DNA from: Crocinitomicaceae bacterium
GTDB lineage: Bacteria; Bacteroidota; Bacteroidia; Flavobacteriales_G; Salibacteraceae
Direction of reading: 5' to 3'
Length of the DNA stretch: 64,000 nucleotides
Assembly: GCA_002707155.1 (NCBI GenBank)
Contig: PAME01000019.1
Coordinates: 1 to 64,000, forward strand
Shown: in pieces, positions 26,045 to 34,736 of the stretch
Position numbering within the stretch: position 1 is the first letter of the stretch
Layout: each line of letters opens with the position of its first letter
Translations under genes and position numbers: made by a program
The notes under the pieces: model-generated
Databases searched by the model: none
What the model was told of the DNA's origin: nothing
Seen by the model: only the letters and a program-made list of their open reading frames with translations

Positions 26045-27837
26045 TTCGAACCTCCTTCAATTGTTTCGATTAATTCTTGCACTTGCTCAAATACTTGCCG
26101 TTCACTCATTTCAGAAACAGGAGCATATCTCGCCATTTCACAGGCATTAAGAATGGAAATTAAATCTTTAATTTTTTCATCACTCACCTCAATATTTTTA
26201 AGCTCAAGTTCAATTCGCTCTTTTTTTAATTCAGCAACTGGAATATTAAATTTATTAGATAGAAATCCATATACCGATCGGAAGACCTCCTCGTAAAACT
26301 TTGTGCTTTCCTTTTTCTCCAAGTGAACTTCGGCAGCCTTAAGATGTTTTACAGCTAATTTTTTGGCTCTTCGCTTTTTCATTCCAACTAAATCTTTTTG
26401 TAATGCTAATATTCGTTTTCTAACTAAAAGCAATAGCGATAAAACCAAGAATGGCAAAGTCATTAATATCCAAAAAAGAACAGACCCTAAGTAGAAGCTA
26501 TTAGTTTCCTTGAGGTTAAAACCATTCGGTTTTATAAATCGAATATCGGAACCAATTAACGCAACATCTTTTTTGCTTACTAACCGATTGCCACCACCAC
26601 TTGACACTGCGGGTTCATTTTCCCCTCTAAGCACCTTGATTTGGTATTCAGGCGTAGAAGAACTGATGTATTTCTTTTTCATAGGGTTGAAGTACGAAAA
26701 AGAGTACGAGGGTATGGTAAATTCGCCTGAGTGACGAGGAATAATTAGGTACTCAAAGGTCTTACTACCTTCGACACCGCCTATTGTAGTGTTGATTTTT
26801 GTGTTCTCTTTTGGGTCGTATACTTCAAAGTCAGGTGGGAATTCGATCTTAGGATCTTTCAGTAATTTCACATTACCTTTTCCCTTTAAAACAATCTTTA
26901 AATTAATGGCTTCATTGGTTTTTACTTCTTGTTTGTCAATGCTTGAGTTTACACTAAACACTCCTACAGCGCCATTAAAATCAGCTGGCTTCCCATTATT
27001 AGGTAACTTTTCAACGATTATCTTAGCTGAATTACTTACTGCTTTGTGACGAACATCTTTATACGACCCAAAAAACTGATCAAAGACAGAACGCGAACGT
27101 CGACTATCTTGGATTCTTAACACTAAATCCATGGATAGCGGTTCCAAAACGATTTCACCTGCACGCTGCGGTGAAAGAACAACTTGCTTGATAATGGCAG
27201 TATTAAATTGAACACCATTTACAATTTCAGGTTTTAAATTTCCTTGCCCGGTTTGGTCAATATCTTGACTATAAAACCCATTAAAAGAGGGGAGTCGGTC
27301 TATTGCATTATCAACGATGCTTAATCGAGTATAAATTTTATAGGTGGCAGTAATTTGTTCTCCTATATAGCTGCTTCTTTTGTTAACCAATAGTTTTATA
27401 AATACGTTGTCACCTATTTCATTTCCAGGTTGCTTATTCTGAGCGGCTTCTTTTTGCTTAGCTTGCTGCGCTCCCCCCTTTACTACTGTGATGGTAACTG
27501 AATTCGAGTTAATGTTTTTTCCGTTGATTTGAGCAGTTGCCCCAGCAATGGTAAATTTCCCAGTTTTTGCTGGTCGTAAAACATAACTAACCGAACTGCT
27601 ATTGGTAACTGTTCCATTAATTATACTGGTACTTTGCGATTGGTTCGGACCACTTAACACTCTAAAATCATTAAAAGCTGGAGGTACAAATGTTCCTGCT
27701 TGTCCTTCTATAGTGTAGGTGATTTTAAAATGTTCACCAACGCCAACTTGATTGCGATTTACTGTGCATGACATACTTTGACTAAAAGCTTGCACGGCAG
27801 TCGACAAAATAATCGATATGAGAAGGAGTGAGCGCAT
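26041..27837 (-). CDS. batD: BatD: oxygen-tolerance beta-sandwich membrane protein
   Basis: This 598-residue protein has a signal peptide (MRSLLLISIILSTAVQAFSQ). Tandem immunoglobulin-like beta sandwiches run over about 20-440 (NRNQVGVGEHFKITYTIEGQ, VNKRSSYIGEQITATYKIYT, SIDKQEVKTNEAINLKIVLK), each with the hydrophobic-GE/NE pattern of BatD. One transmembrane helix (SVLFWILMTLPFLVLSLLLL) follows near 465-490. The cytoplasmic C-terminal helical domain is Lys/Glu-rich. It is presumed to form a periplasmic complex with the vWA proteins BatA/BatB. It is separated from batC by 7 bp and overlaps batE. Confidence 0.9.
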   Translation of the reverse strand: MRSLLLISIILSTAVQAFSQSMSCTVNRNQVGVGEHFKITYTIEGQAGTFVPPAFNDFRVLSGPNQSQSTSIINGTVTNSSSVSYVLRPAKTGKFTIAGATAQINGKNINSNSVTITVVKGGAQQAKQKEAAQNKQPGNEIGDNVFIKLLVNKRSSYIGEQITATYKIYTRLSIVDNAIDRLPSFNGFYSQDIDQTGQGNLKPEIVNGVQFNTAIIKQVVLSPQRAGEIVLEPLSMDLVLRIQDSRRSRSVFDQFFGSYKDVRHKAVSNSAKIIVEKLPNNGKPADFNGAVGVFSVNSSIDKQEVKTNEAINLKIVLKGKGNVKLLKDPKIEFPPDFEVYDPKENTKINTTIGGVEGSKTFEYLIIPRHSGEFTIPSYSFSYFNPMKKKYISSSTPEYQIKVLRGENEPAVSSGGGNRLVSKKDVALIGSDIRFIKPNGFNLKETNSFYLGSVLFWILMTLPFLVLSLLLLVRKRILALQKDLVGMKKRRAKKLAVKHLKAAEVHLEKKESTKFYEEVFRSVYGFLSNKFNIPVAELKKERIELELKNIEVSDEKIKDLISILNACEMARYAPVSEMSERQVFEQVQELIETIEGGSK

Positions 27838-27844
27838 TTCTAGC

Positions 27845-28633
27845 TTACCAGTCTTTTTCGATATTTCTGCTTTTCACTTTCACCTTTTTCTTTTTCAAGT
27901 CCTCTTGGGTTTCTTTTTCTTCGTCTTCTAACATTTGAAGTAATCGCTCGGCGTCTTCCTTCGACATTTCATTTTCCTCTGGTTCTCCTTCAGGCTGCTC
28001 TTTTTCTTCTTCGTCTTTATCACCATCTTTATTCTCGTCAGAAGGTTTTTCTTCATCGTTGTTATCCTTGTTTTCGTCTTTTGGTTGGTCTTGCTGGTCT
28101 TGTTTTTCTTGTTCTTCTTTATCTTTTTTGTCTTCGTTTTCCTGATCTTGCTGTTTATCTTGTTTTTGCTGTTCTTGCTCTGGGTTTTGCTTTAACTGAT
28201 TTTGCGCAAAGGCCAGGTTGTACCTCGTCTCATGGTCATCAGGATTAATCCTTAACGAGTTTTTGTAGGCTTCAATGGCTTCCTTTAATTTTTGATTTTG
28301 CAAGTAGGCATTTCCTAGATTGTGGTATGCTTTAGCTTGAGTGTCTTTGTTTTCAGAGGTTTTAGCGATTCTTCTGAACTCCCGCAAAGCCTCGTCCATT
28401 TTTTCTTGGCGGTAATAAGTGTTGGCGGTATTGAATTCAGCTGGCGCATAATTGGGGTCTAAAGCTAACGCGCTGCTGTAACTTTTAAGCGCTGCTTCAT
28501 AATCTTTTTGCTCGTAGGAATCATTGCCATTTGAAAGTTCAAATTTGGCAGATTGCGCCACACATAAATTCACTCCCAGTAATAAAACTATAGAAGCGAC
28601 TAAACCAGTAATTTTTAGAATAAGCGCATTCAT
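27845..28633 (-). CDS. batC: BatC: TPR protein with acidic low-complexity tail
   Basis: This 262-residue protein has an N-terminal hydrophobic signal/anchor (ILKITGLVASIVLLLGVNLC). Three TPRs span about 30-150 (LSNGNDSYEQKDYEAALKSY, AYHNLGNAYLQNQKLKEAIE). A highly charged Gln/Lys/Glu/Asp low-complexity segment runs over about 155-230 (PEQEQQKQDKQQDQENEDKK). A short C-terminal helix (EDAERLLQMLEDEEKETQED) follows. This is the usual BatC layout. The start overlaps the batB stop by 4 bp. Confidence 0.88.
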   Translation of the reverse strand: MNALILKITGLVASIVLLLGVNLCVAQSAKFELSNGNDSYEQKDYEAALKSYSSALALDPNYAPAEFNTANTYYRQEKMDEALREFRRIAKTSENKDTQAKAYHNLGNAYLQNQKLKEAIEAYKNSLRINPDDHETRYNLAFAQNQLKQNPEQEQQKQDKQQDQENEDKKDKEEQEKQDQQDQPKDENKDNNDEEKPSDENKDGDKDEEEKEQPEGEPEENEMSKEDAERLLQMLEDEEKETQEDLKKKKVKVKSRNIEKDW

Positions 28634-29673
28634 ACCTTTGATTTTGCTTCGAACAAATTAAGATTACTAATGAGCCTGTTTTTTCTTTCGCTCACAAAAA
28701 ACTCTAAAATCAAAAACAAGAGTCCTAAACCAACAAGGTATTGAAAACGATCTTCATAGTCTGTGAATAATTGAGTTCCAATTTCAGCTTTGTCTAATTG
28801 TTCTAATTCATCTAAAATTTGATTTAAGCCAGCATCGGAATTGGTGGCTCGTATATAAAACCCATTGCCTTCAGCAGCTAGCTCCTTGAGCATACTTTCA
28901 TTAAGCATGGTAACGACGCTGTTTCCCTCTTTGTCCTTTCGGTAACCCATTTTTCTTCCGTTTTGATACAGCGGGATAGGAACACCATTTGTCGTTGCCA
29001 TACCTACGGTATATATCTGTATACCATTTTCAGCAGCTACATTAGCTTCTTCAACAGCATCTTCCTCATGGTTTTCACCATCTGTTATAATGATAATCGC
29101 CTTACCAGCTGCGCTTTGTTCATCAAAGGATTTTACACAGCGTTTTATGGCAGCTCCTATATTCGTTCCTTGAGTTGGAACGATATCGGTAGAAACGGTT
29201 CTCAAAAATAATTTGGCTGCAGAAAGGTCGGAGGTTAAAGGCAACTGCGTATATGCTTCTCCTGCAAAAACTACAATTCCAATTCTATCGGAATGCAAGC
29301 GTTCCACAAGTTTAGAAATAGCGCGTTTAGATTTTTCTAAACGATTTGGTTTTAAATCTTCGGCTAACATACTGTTGCTCAAGTCTAGTGCAATCATTAT
29401 GTCAATACCCTCGCGTTTTACTTCTTCTAGCTTAGAGCCAATTTGTGGGTTTGCCAATCCTATTATGAAACAGGTAAAAGCTAAACTCATAAGAATTGTT
29501 TTAACCAGCAGCTTATATGTTGCCTTCATAGGAATATTATCCGCTATCAATGCGATATCTGAAAATTCACTTAGCTTTTTTAATCGCCAGTTACGGTATA
29601 GGAAATACAACACCCACAATATTGGTAGGGCGAATAGGGCGTATAATATTTCTGGATGTTCTATTCTATACAT
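28630..29673 (-). CDS. batB: BatB: vWA-domain membrane protein
   Basis: This 347-residue protein has two N-terminal membrane helices (about 8-25 and 60-78), a vWA domain at about 85-290, and a C-terminal helix (YLVGLGLLFLILEFFV). The metal-ion-dependent adhesion site is intact: ALDLSNSM (DxSxS), then GTNIGAAI and ITDGENHE. It is a paralogue of the upstream batA gene, and both share the MLAEDLKPNRLE segment after the MIDAS. Such proteins bind partners through a divalent metal, with the vWA domain in the periplasm. Spacing to batA is 2 bp. Confidence 0.9.
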   Translation of the reverse strand: MYRIEHPEILYALFALPILWVLYFLYRNWRLKKLSEFSDIALIADNIPMKATYKLLVKTILMSLAFTCFIIGLANPQIGSKLEEVKREGIDIMIALDLSNSMLAEDLKPNRLEKSKRAISKLVERLHSDRIGIVVFAGEAYTQLPLTSDLSAAKLFLRTVSTDIVPTQGTNIGAAIKRCVKSFDEQSAAGKAIIIITDGENHEEDAVEEANVAAENGIQIYTVGMATTNGVPIPLYQNGRKMGYRKDKEGNSVVTMLNESMLKELAAEGNGFYIRATNSDAGLNQILDELEQLDKAEIGTQLFTDYEDRFQYLVGLGLLFLILEFFVSERKNRLISNLNLFEAKSKV

Positions 29674-29675
29674 GA

Positions 29676-30671
29676 CTATACAATTGCTCTAAACCAAGTA
29701 TTTCTCAATATATATTCAAATCCTAACAAAACGATTCCGGCTAACAACCAAGGGAAAAATTCTTCTGTTTTATTTTTGTATTCCGTTACTTCAATTTTTG
29801 ACTTTTCGAGTTTGTCAATTTCTAAGTAAATTTCCTTTAGTTTTTCATTATCAGTTGCTCTAAAGTATTTTCCATCGGTGGTTTTGGCTATTTGTTGCAG
29901 AGTTGCTTCATCAATTTTAACTTCCATTTGCTGGTATTGAATACCAAAAGGCGTTTGCATTGGATATGGAGCCATTCCGCTGGTTCCAACGCCAACGGTA
30001 TAAACGCGAATTCCAAATGTTTTAGCAATATCTGCTGCAGTTAAAGGAGGAATTGCACCTGTGGTATTTGAACCATCAGTAAGCAGAATTACTACTTTAC
30101 TTTTTGCTTCTGAATTTTTTAGTCGATTTACAGCATTTGCCAACCCCATACCAATGGCAGTTCCATCTTCAATCATACCATGCTTTATCTCCAGAAATAG
30201 ATTTTTAAGAACATCGTGATCTGTTGTAAGCGGACATTGGGTAAAGCTTTCACCCGCATATACCACAAGTCCAATTCTGTCAGTAGGTCGTTTCATAATA
30301 AAATCTACTGCGACATTTTTAGAAGCTTCTAATCGATTTGGCTTTAGATCTTCAGCCAACATACTACCGGATATATCCAATGCAACCACAATATCGATCC
30401 CCTCAGTATTTATATCTTGCCAAGAAGATGAACTTTGTGGCCTTGCCATTGCTATTAAAATTAGCGCAATTGCTAGCATTCTAAGACCTATTAATCCTTG
30501 GTATATATAGGTTTTAAATGAAGGTTTGTTTGTTGAAAATAGGGCAGTTGAAGGTAGTTTAATACTTGCTCTGTTTGAATTAAAGCGATAAATATAAAAT
30601 GCCAACATTGCCGGAATAACCAATAGGGCCCATAGCCATTCTTTATTCATAAATTCTATTCCCTGAAGCAT
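29676..30671 (-). CDS. batA: BatA: vWA-domain membrane protein
   Basis: This is a 331-residue protein with the same layout as BatB. N-terminal helices lie at about 12-28 and 58-75. The vWA domain spans about 85-285 with MIDAS ALDISGSM, DGTAIGMGL and LTDGSNTTG. A C-terminal helix (PWLLAGIVLLGFEYIL) follows. The MLAEDLKPNRLEASKN segment is shared with BatB and points to gene duplication. Its start overlaps the stop of the preceding gene by 1 bp. Membrane-bound partner of the MoxR ATPase is inferred from the operon. Confidence 0.9.
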   Translation of the reverse strand: MLQGIEFMNKEWLWALLVIPAMLAFYIYRFNSNRASIKLPSTALFSTNKPSFKTYIYQGLIGLRMLAIALILIAMARPQSSSSWQDINTEGIDIVVALDISGSMLAEDLKPNRLEASKNVAVDFIMKRPTDRIGLVVYAGESFTQCPLTTDHDVLKNLFLEIKHGMIEDGTAIGMGLANAVNRLKNSEAKSKVVILLTDGSNTTGAIPPLTAADIAKTFGIRVYTVGVGTSGMAPYPMQTPFGIQYQQMEVKIDEATLQQIAKTTDGKYFRATDNEKLKEIYLEIDKLEKSKIEVTEYKNKTEEFFPWLLAGIVLLGFEYILRNTWFRAIV

Positions 30672-31612
30672 TATGAATTTGAATTTTGACTGGGTTCAAC
30701 GCTAATTTTTTTTGTTTCTTCAACCAAGTTGTATGCATCTCTTAATACTTGTTCATTTTCTGCGGCAAGAGGAGATTCTTTGGCATACTTGACCAAATCA
30801 GTGAGCATAAGTAACTTTCTCAACACTCTTTTTTGGTTTTCCGTAAGTTCTGAAAGTCTCAGGTAATACATGATTTCTTCAGTGGTTTGTTCTTTAGCCG
30901 AGAACTTAAATCGATTCTCAATGTAATCCCTAGTAATTTCTGACAATTTCACGTGATACATTTTAATTTGGTTGTTTTGCCAAAGCTGCTCACTTTCTAA
31001 GGCTTTTAGCTTGCCAAATGCAATGATATGAGCAGGGGTTTCTGGCTTGAGTTCTATAATTGGTTCTGGCTCTTTCTTAAAACGATTGTAAATGTAAAAA
31101 GCAAGTGCCGTGAGTATAATTGCCAATAAAGCCCAAGCTGAATAGGTCCAGTAAGCATCGAAGTAGTCTTGCCAAGTAAGTGGGTCCGTTTGTATTGTTT
31201 TAATATCGGCAATGGCATTTGTGGTGTCTAAGGCCACAGTTGCAACACCAATCAAAAAAGGTTGAGAGGCAAAAGTATCGTTGTTGATCATCGCGGGAAT
31301 AGGTGGTATGGCGTAATACCCTGAATCCCAACTTGTGATTTTTAGTTTTTTCGTGAATTTGAAAAAGTCATTTACGGCGGCTGTGTCCCATTCAGTTTGA
31401 TTCACAATTTCTACTTTACTCGCAACCGAGTCTAGCATAATTGGAAATCGAACAATGTCTTTATCCTTAGCAGTAATTGAAACTGTAAGTTCAATCTGCT
31501 GGCCTATCAGAATTATGTTCGTGTCGGGAGAAGCTGAAATACCGACTTCTTGAGCGTTGGAGGTGAAAAATAGAAATCCAACCAATATTGATATGAACCA
31601 CTTTTTAATCAT
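30671..31612 (-). CDS. BatD-like/DUF4381-like membrane protein of the Bat operon
   Basis: This 313-residue protein has a signal peptide (MIKKWFISILVGFLFFTSNAQ). One beta-sandwich domain like those of BatD lies at about 22-130 (SPDTNIILIGQQIELTVSIT). A single transmembrane helix (WTYSAWALLAIILTALAFYI) follows at about 155-175. The cytoplasmic helical region at about 185-300 (YHVKLSEITRDYIENRFKFS) resembles DUF4381 proteins, which occupy this place in MoxR-vWA clusters. It probably links the DUF58/MoxR part with the vWA pair. Both ends overlap or touch the neighbouring genes. Confidence 0.75.
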   Translation of the reverse strand: MIKKWFISILVGFLFFTSNAQEVGISASPDTNIILIGQQIELTVSITAKDKDIVRFPIMLDSVASKVEIVNQTEWDTAAVNDFFKFTKKLKITSWDSGYYAIPPIPAMINNDTFASQPFLIGVATVALDTTNAIADIKTIQTDPLTWQDYFDAYWTYSAWALLAIILTALAFYIYNRFKKEPEPIIELKPETPAHIIAFGKLKALESEQLWQNNQIKMYHVKLSEITRDYIENRFKFSAKEQTTEEIMYYLRLSELTENQKRVLRKLLMLTDLVKYAKESPLAAENEQVLRDAYNLVEETKKISVEPSQNSNS

Positions 31613-32487
31613 CTTCTACTTTCACGCTTTTTAAATAGACTCATTAATGGACGCACGTAGTTGTCTTGAGTTGAAATATCTGCATAGTCAACACCTGCTT
31701 TTTTAAACTGGCTAAAGAGTTCCTCTTTTTGCTTTTTCGAGTTTATTTTGTATTCATCGCGAACAGACTTACTAGAGGTATCTATTAAATCTGTAGCTCC
31801 TGATTCGGCATCGTAGAATGGAACGAGCCCAATGTTGGGTAATTCTTCTTGAAGTCTGTCAAAAATTCGTAACCCAATTAGGTCGTGCTTTTTGTTAGCG
31901 ATTTTTAGGGCGCTTTCGTAATCCTTTTCGTCAATAAAATCAGAAAGTAAAAAGGCAGTACTTTTTTTCTTAATCGCATTTGTAAGGTATCTCAGTGCTT
32001 CACCGATATCTGTTCCTTGGGTTTTTGGCTCAAAAGAAATTAACTCTCTAATAATTCTTAGAATATGAGCCTTCCCTTTTTTTGGCGGAATGAACTTTTC
32101 TACTTCATTTCCGAAGAAGATAACTCCAATTTTATCATTGTTTTGAATAGCTGAGAAGGAAAGTACTGCGCAAATTTCTGTTATCAATTCCTTTTTGAGT
32201 TGAACACGAGTTCCAAAGAATTCGGAAGCACTGGTATCGACAAGGAGCATAACTGTCATTTCTCGCTCTTCTTCAAATACCTTAACAAAAGGGCTATTAA
32301 ATCGAGCAGTAACATTCCAGTCTATTTTTCGGATTTCATCTCCAGGATAATAGTCACGAACTTCATTAAAGGTCATACCAGAGCCCTTGAATGCCGAGTG
32401 GTATTCACCTGCAAAGAGCTGATTGGACAAGCCCCTTGTTTTAATCTCTATTTTACGTACTTTTTTTAGTAAATCTGAGGTATCCAT
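31609..32487 (-). CDS. DUF58 domain protein of the MoxR-Bat operon
   Basis: This 292-residue cytoplasmic protein carries the DUF58 signature RDYYPGDEIRKIDWNVTARF at about 44-63, followed by a vWA-like fold (VMLLVDTSASEFFGTR, GTDIGEALRYL, FLLSDFIDEKDYE). DUF58 proteins almost always lie next to MoxR AAA+ ATPases, as here (7 bp apart), and are thought to be their partners. There is no membrane segment, unlike the longer DUF58 proteins. It overlaps the next gene by 4 bp. Confidence 0.9.
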   Translation of the reverse strand: MDTSDLLKKVRKIEIKTRGLSNQLFAGEYHSAFKGSGMTFNEVRDYYPGDEIRKIDWNVTARFNSPFVKVFEEEREMTVMLLVDTSASEFFGTRVQLKKELITEICAVLSFSAIQNNDKIGVIFFGNEVEKFIPPKKGKAHILRIIRELISFEPKTQGTDIGEALRYLTNAIKKKSTAFLLSDFIDEKDYESALKIANKKHDLIGLRIFDRLQEELPNIGLVPFYDAESGATDLIDTSSKSVRDEYKINSKKQKEELFSQFKKAGVDYADISTQDNYVRPLMSLFKKRESRR

Positions 32488-32494
32488 TTTCAGC

Positions 32495-33523
32495 CTATGG
32501 AATTTCTACATGATTTAGAATCTCAGTAATAATGTCAACTGTAGTTACATTTTCAGCTTCAGCTTCGTAACTTAAACCAATTCTGTGACGCAAAACGTCT
32601 TTACAAACAGCACGAACATCTTCTGGAATTACATAACCCCTTCGTTTAATAAAAGCGTAGGCTTTAGCTGCTTTAGCTAAACTAATACTTGCCCTTGGAG
32701 ATGCACCAAAATCGATAAGATTTGAAAAGTCGCTTAGTCCATATTCTTTTGGAGTTCGAGTAGCATAAACAATGTCTACAATGTACTGCTCGATCTTTTC
32801 ATCAAGGTAAACTTCTTTTACAATCTCCTTAACTTTAACAACATCCGCAGGGCTGATTACGGGATTAATCTTAGGAAAACCCTGCTTAGAAATATTACTT
32901 CGAATAATTAGCTTTTCCTCTTCTTTCGTTGGGTAGTCCAAAACTACTTTTAGCATGAAACGGTCAACCTGCGCCTCTGGTAATGGATATGTTCCTTCTT
33001 GTTCTACTGGGTTTTGCGTGGCCATTACCAAGAAGGGCTTGGGTAAATCGAAAGTTGTTTCACCAATGGTAACCTGCTTTTCTTGCATCGCTTCCAGTAG
33101 AGCCGATTGAACCTTTGCAGGTGCACGGTTAATTTCATCTGATAAAACGAAGTTGGCGAATATTGGCCCTTTTTTAATACTAAACTCTTCTTTCTTCTGG
33201 CTGTAAATCATAGTACCCACAACATCTGCTGGCAGCAGGTCAGGGGTAAATTGAATTCGACTAAAATCTGCACTTACCGCTTGTGAAAGCGTGGTGATTG
33301 CCAAGGTTTTTGCCAAACCAGGCACACCTTCTAACAGGATGTGGCCATCGCTCAACATTCCAATAAGTAAGGATTCTACCATATGGTGTTGACCAACAAT
33401 TACTTTTCCCATCTCCAGGTTGAGTAACTCTACAAAGGCACTTTCCTTTTGTATTTTTTCATTCAACGCTCTAATGTCCGATGAACCAGTATCAGTTTGA
33501 GGAGTATTCGTTTCTAATTCCAT
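32495..33523 (-). CDS. MoxR-family AAA+ ATPase
   Basis: This 342-residue ATPase heads the Bat operon. Walker A is GVPGLAKT (66-73), Walker B is FVLSDEINRAP, sensor 1 is VMATQNPVEQEGTYPLPEAQ, and the arginine-finger region is in EAQVDRF. The C-terminal lid domain ends with ...VEIP. MoxR ATPases act as chaperones that assemble or activate vWA-containing complexes. Here the vWA partners are BatA and BatB. The ATG is followed by a charged N-terminal tail of 25 residues. Upstream DNA to 33690 is a divergent promoter region with the pyrophosphohydrolase gene. Confidence 0.93.
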   Translation of the reverse strand: MELETNTPQTDTGSSDIRALNEKIQKESAFVELLNLEMGKVIVGQHHMVESLLIGMLSDGHILLEGVPGLAKTLAITTLSQAVSADFSRIQFTPDLLPADVVGTMIYSQKKEEFSIKKGPIFANFVLSDEINRAPAKVQSALLEAMQEKQVTIGETTFDLPKPFLVMATQNPVEQEGTYPLPEAQVDRFMLKVVLDYPTKEEEKLIIRSNISKQGFPKINPVISPADVVKVKEIVKEVYLDEKIEQYIVDIVYATRTPKEYGLSDFSNLIDFGASPRASISLAKAAKAYAFIKRRGYVIPEDVRAVCKDVLRHRIGLSYEAEAENVTTVDIITEILNHVEIP

Positions 33524-33689
33524 TTTTTAATTGATGTAGTTATAAACACGTTGTTTTGTCAACTACAAAACTCTAATAGTGACGAGGCATTCAGAAGGAA
33601 TTACGTGTTAATTAAAGTTAAGCTTAAGGCTCTGAAAAATGCGCTAAAACGGCCTATTTTCGGTCTTCCTGCTGTTAAAAAAAACGAAA

Positions 33690-34097
33690 ATGAAAAACGA
33701 AAAACTGAGTTTAGAAAAAACCATTAATTACGTCAAGCAATTTCACGAATCATTTAAGGTTCCTTTTGAGGACAAACCGATCGCTAATATTGCACCCGAG
33801 TTGATAGAACTAAGACACAAACTCATGCAAGAAGAAAACGAAGAATACCTTGAAGCAGCGCAAGAAGGGGATTTAGTGGAAGTAGCTGATGCTTTGGGTG
33901 ACATGCTTTACATTTTATGCGGAACAATCATTTCTCACGGTATGCAACACAAAATAGAAGAAGTTTTTGAAGAAATTCAGCGCAGCAATATGAGCAAATT
34001 GGATGCCGACGGAAACCCAATCTATCGAGAAGATGGAAAGGTAATGAAAAGCGATCAGTATTTTAAGCCGAATATTGAGGCGATATTGAAAAGCTGA
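33690..34097 (+). CDS. MazG-like nucleoside triphosphate pyrophosphohydrolase
   Basis: This 135-residue all-alpha protein is of the MazG/HisE-like NTP pyrophosphohydrolase superfamily. The metal-binding acidic residues are visible as LMQEENEEYLEAAQEGDLVEVADALGD, that is EExxE followed by ExxD about 20 residues later. A short DADGNPIYREDGKVMKSDQY tail is typical of single-domain relatives. It would hydrolyse (d)NTPs to monophosphate plus pyrophosphate, as house-cleaning of non-canonical nucleotides. Substrate unknown. It is transcribed divergently from the Bat operon and stands alone. Confidence 0.85.
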   Translation: MKNEKLSLEKTINYVKQFHESFKVPFEDKPIANIAPELIELRHKLMQEENEEYLEAAQEGDLVEVADALGDMLYILCGTIISHGMQHKIEEVFEEIQRSNMSKLDADGNPIYREDGKVMKSDQYFKPNIEAILKS

Positions 34098-34736
34098 TAT
34101 TTTGTCATTTTGAGTGATCCCTAGGCTTCGGGATTGTATCGAGAATACAAAAACAGATACACTTTTTTGGAGCTAATCCAAGAGTTTTAATTCCATGTGT
34201 CTCAGGAATCCTCAAATTTCATTTTCTCAACTAAATCCTTGAAATATTCAGGACTCCATCTCGTGGTAATTATCAAACTACCTTAAACTTATTTTAATTT
34301 TAGAAGACTAATAAACCAAGGATTTACAAGCTTAAAAATAAAGCCCGCTCTCCGCTTGAGCGAGATTGGTTCATTTCTACTTCAATGTTATTCAAATGAC
34401 TGGCATTAAGAATATTTTTAGTTAAAAGGCTACCTAGGTTCTTTGTTCTATTTCGAACGAGATACAATCTCGCACGAGCAGGTGTGAAGAACAAATAACG
34501 AAGGTTGCTTGAATACTCCTTAAAATCTTAAAGCGTTTTTGCATTCTTTTGGAGTCTTTATAGCTATCGGGAACGAAAGAATGAGCCAAGCCGGCTTGAG
34601 GCGAATAGAACTAGGAGACTCCCAATAAAGCTGGGAATGACGTTCGAGAAGTATATTTTACCAAACAATTACAATATCTTAAATCGCATTTTACCCACAT
34701 AAACCCTACTTTTGCGGGCTGTTTTTAAACACAACT
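34098..34736. other. 639-bp gene-free region
   Basis: I see no credible gene, tRNA or structured RNA here. It contains fragments of dispersed repeats: GTCATTTTGAG near 34104, GGGATTGTATCGAGAAT, and GCTGGGAATGACGTTCGAG near 34632, the ends of which are inverted (GTCAT/ATGAC). These look like decayed copies of Bacteroidota intergenic palindromic elements. The gatB promoter is at the right end. Confidence 0.6.
34707..34715 (+). promoter_or_regulatory. -7 promoter element of gatB
   Basis: TACTTTTGC matches TAnnTTTG and lies 22 bp before the gatB ATG at 34737. Confidence 0.5.

Noticed and set aside
26033..27049. Plus-strand frames opposite batD
   Set aside because: Antisense to batD, mostly leucine/serine/isoleucine runs, no motifs.
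29213..29692. 159-residue plus-strand frame opposite batB
   Set aside because: Overlaps batB on the opposite strand; no homology signals and its composition mirrors the vWA gene.
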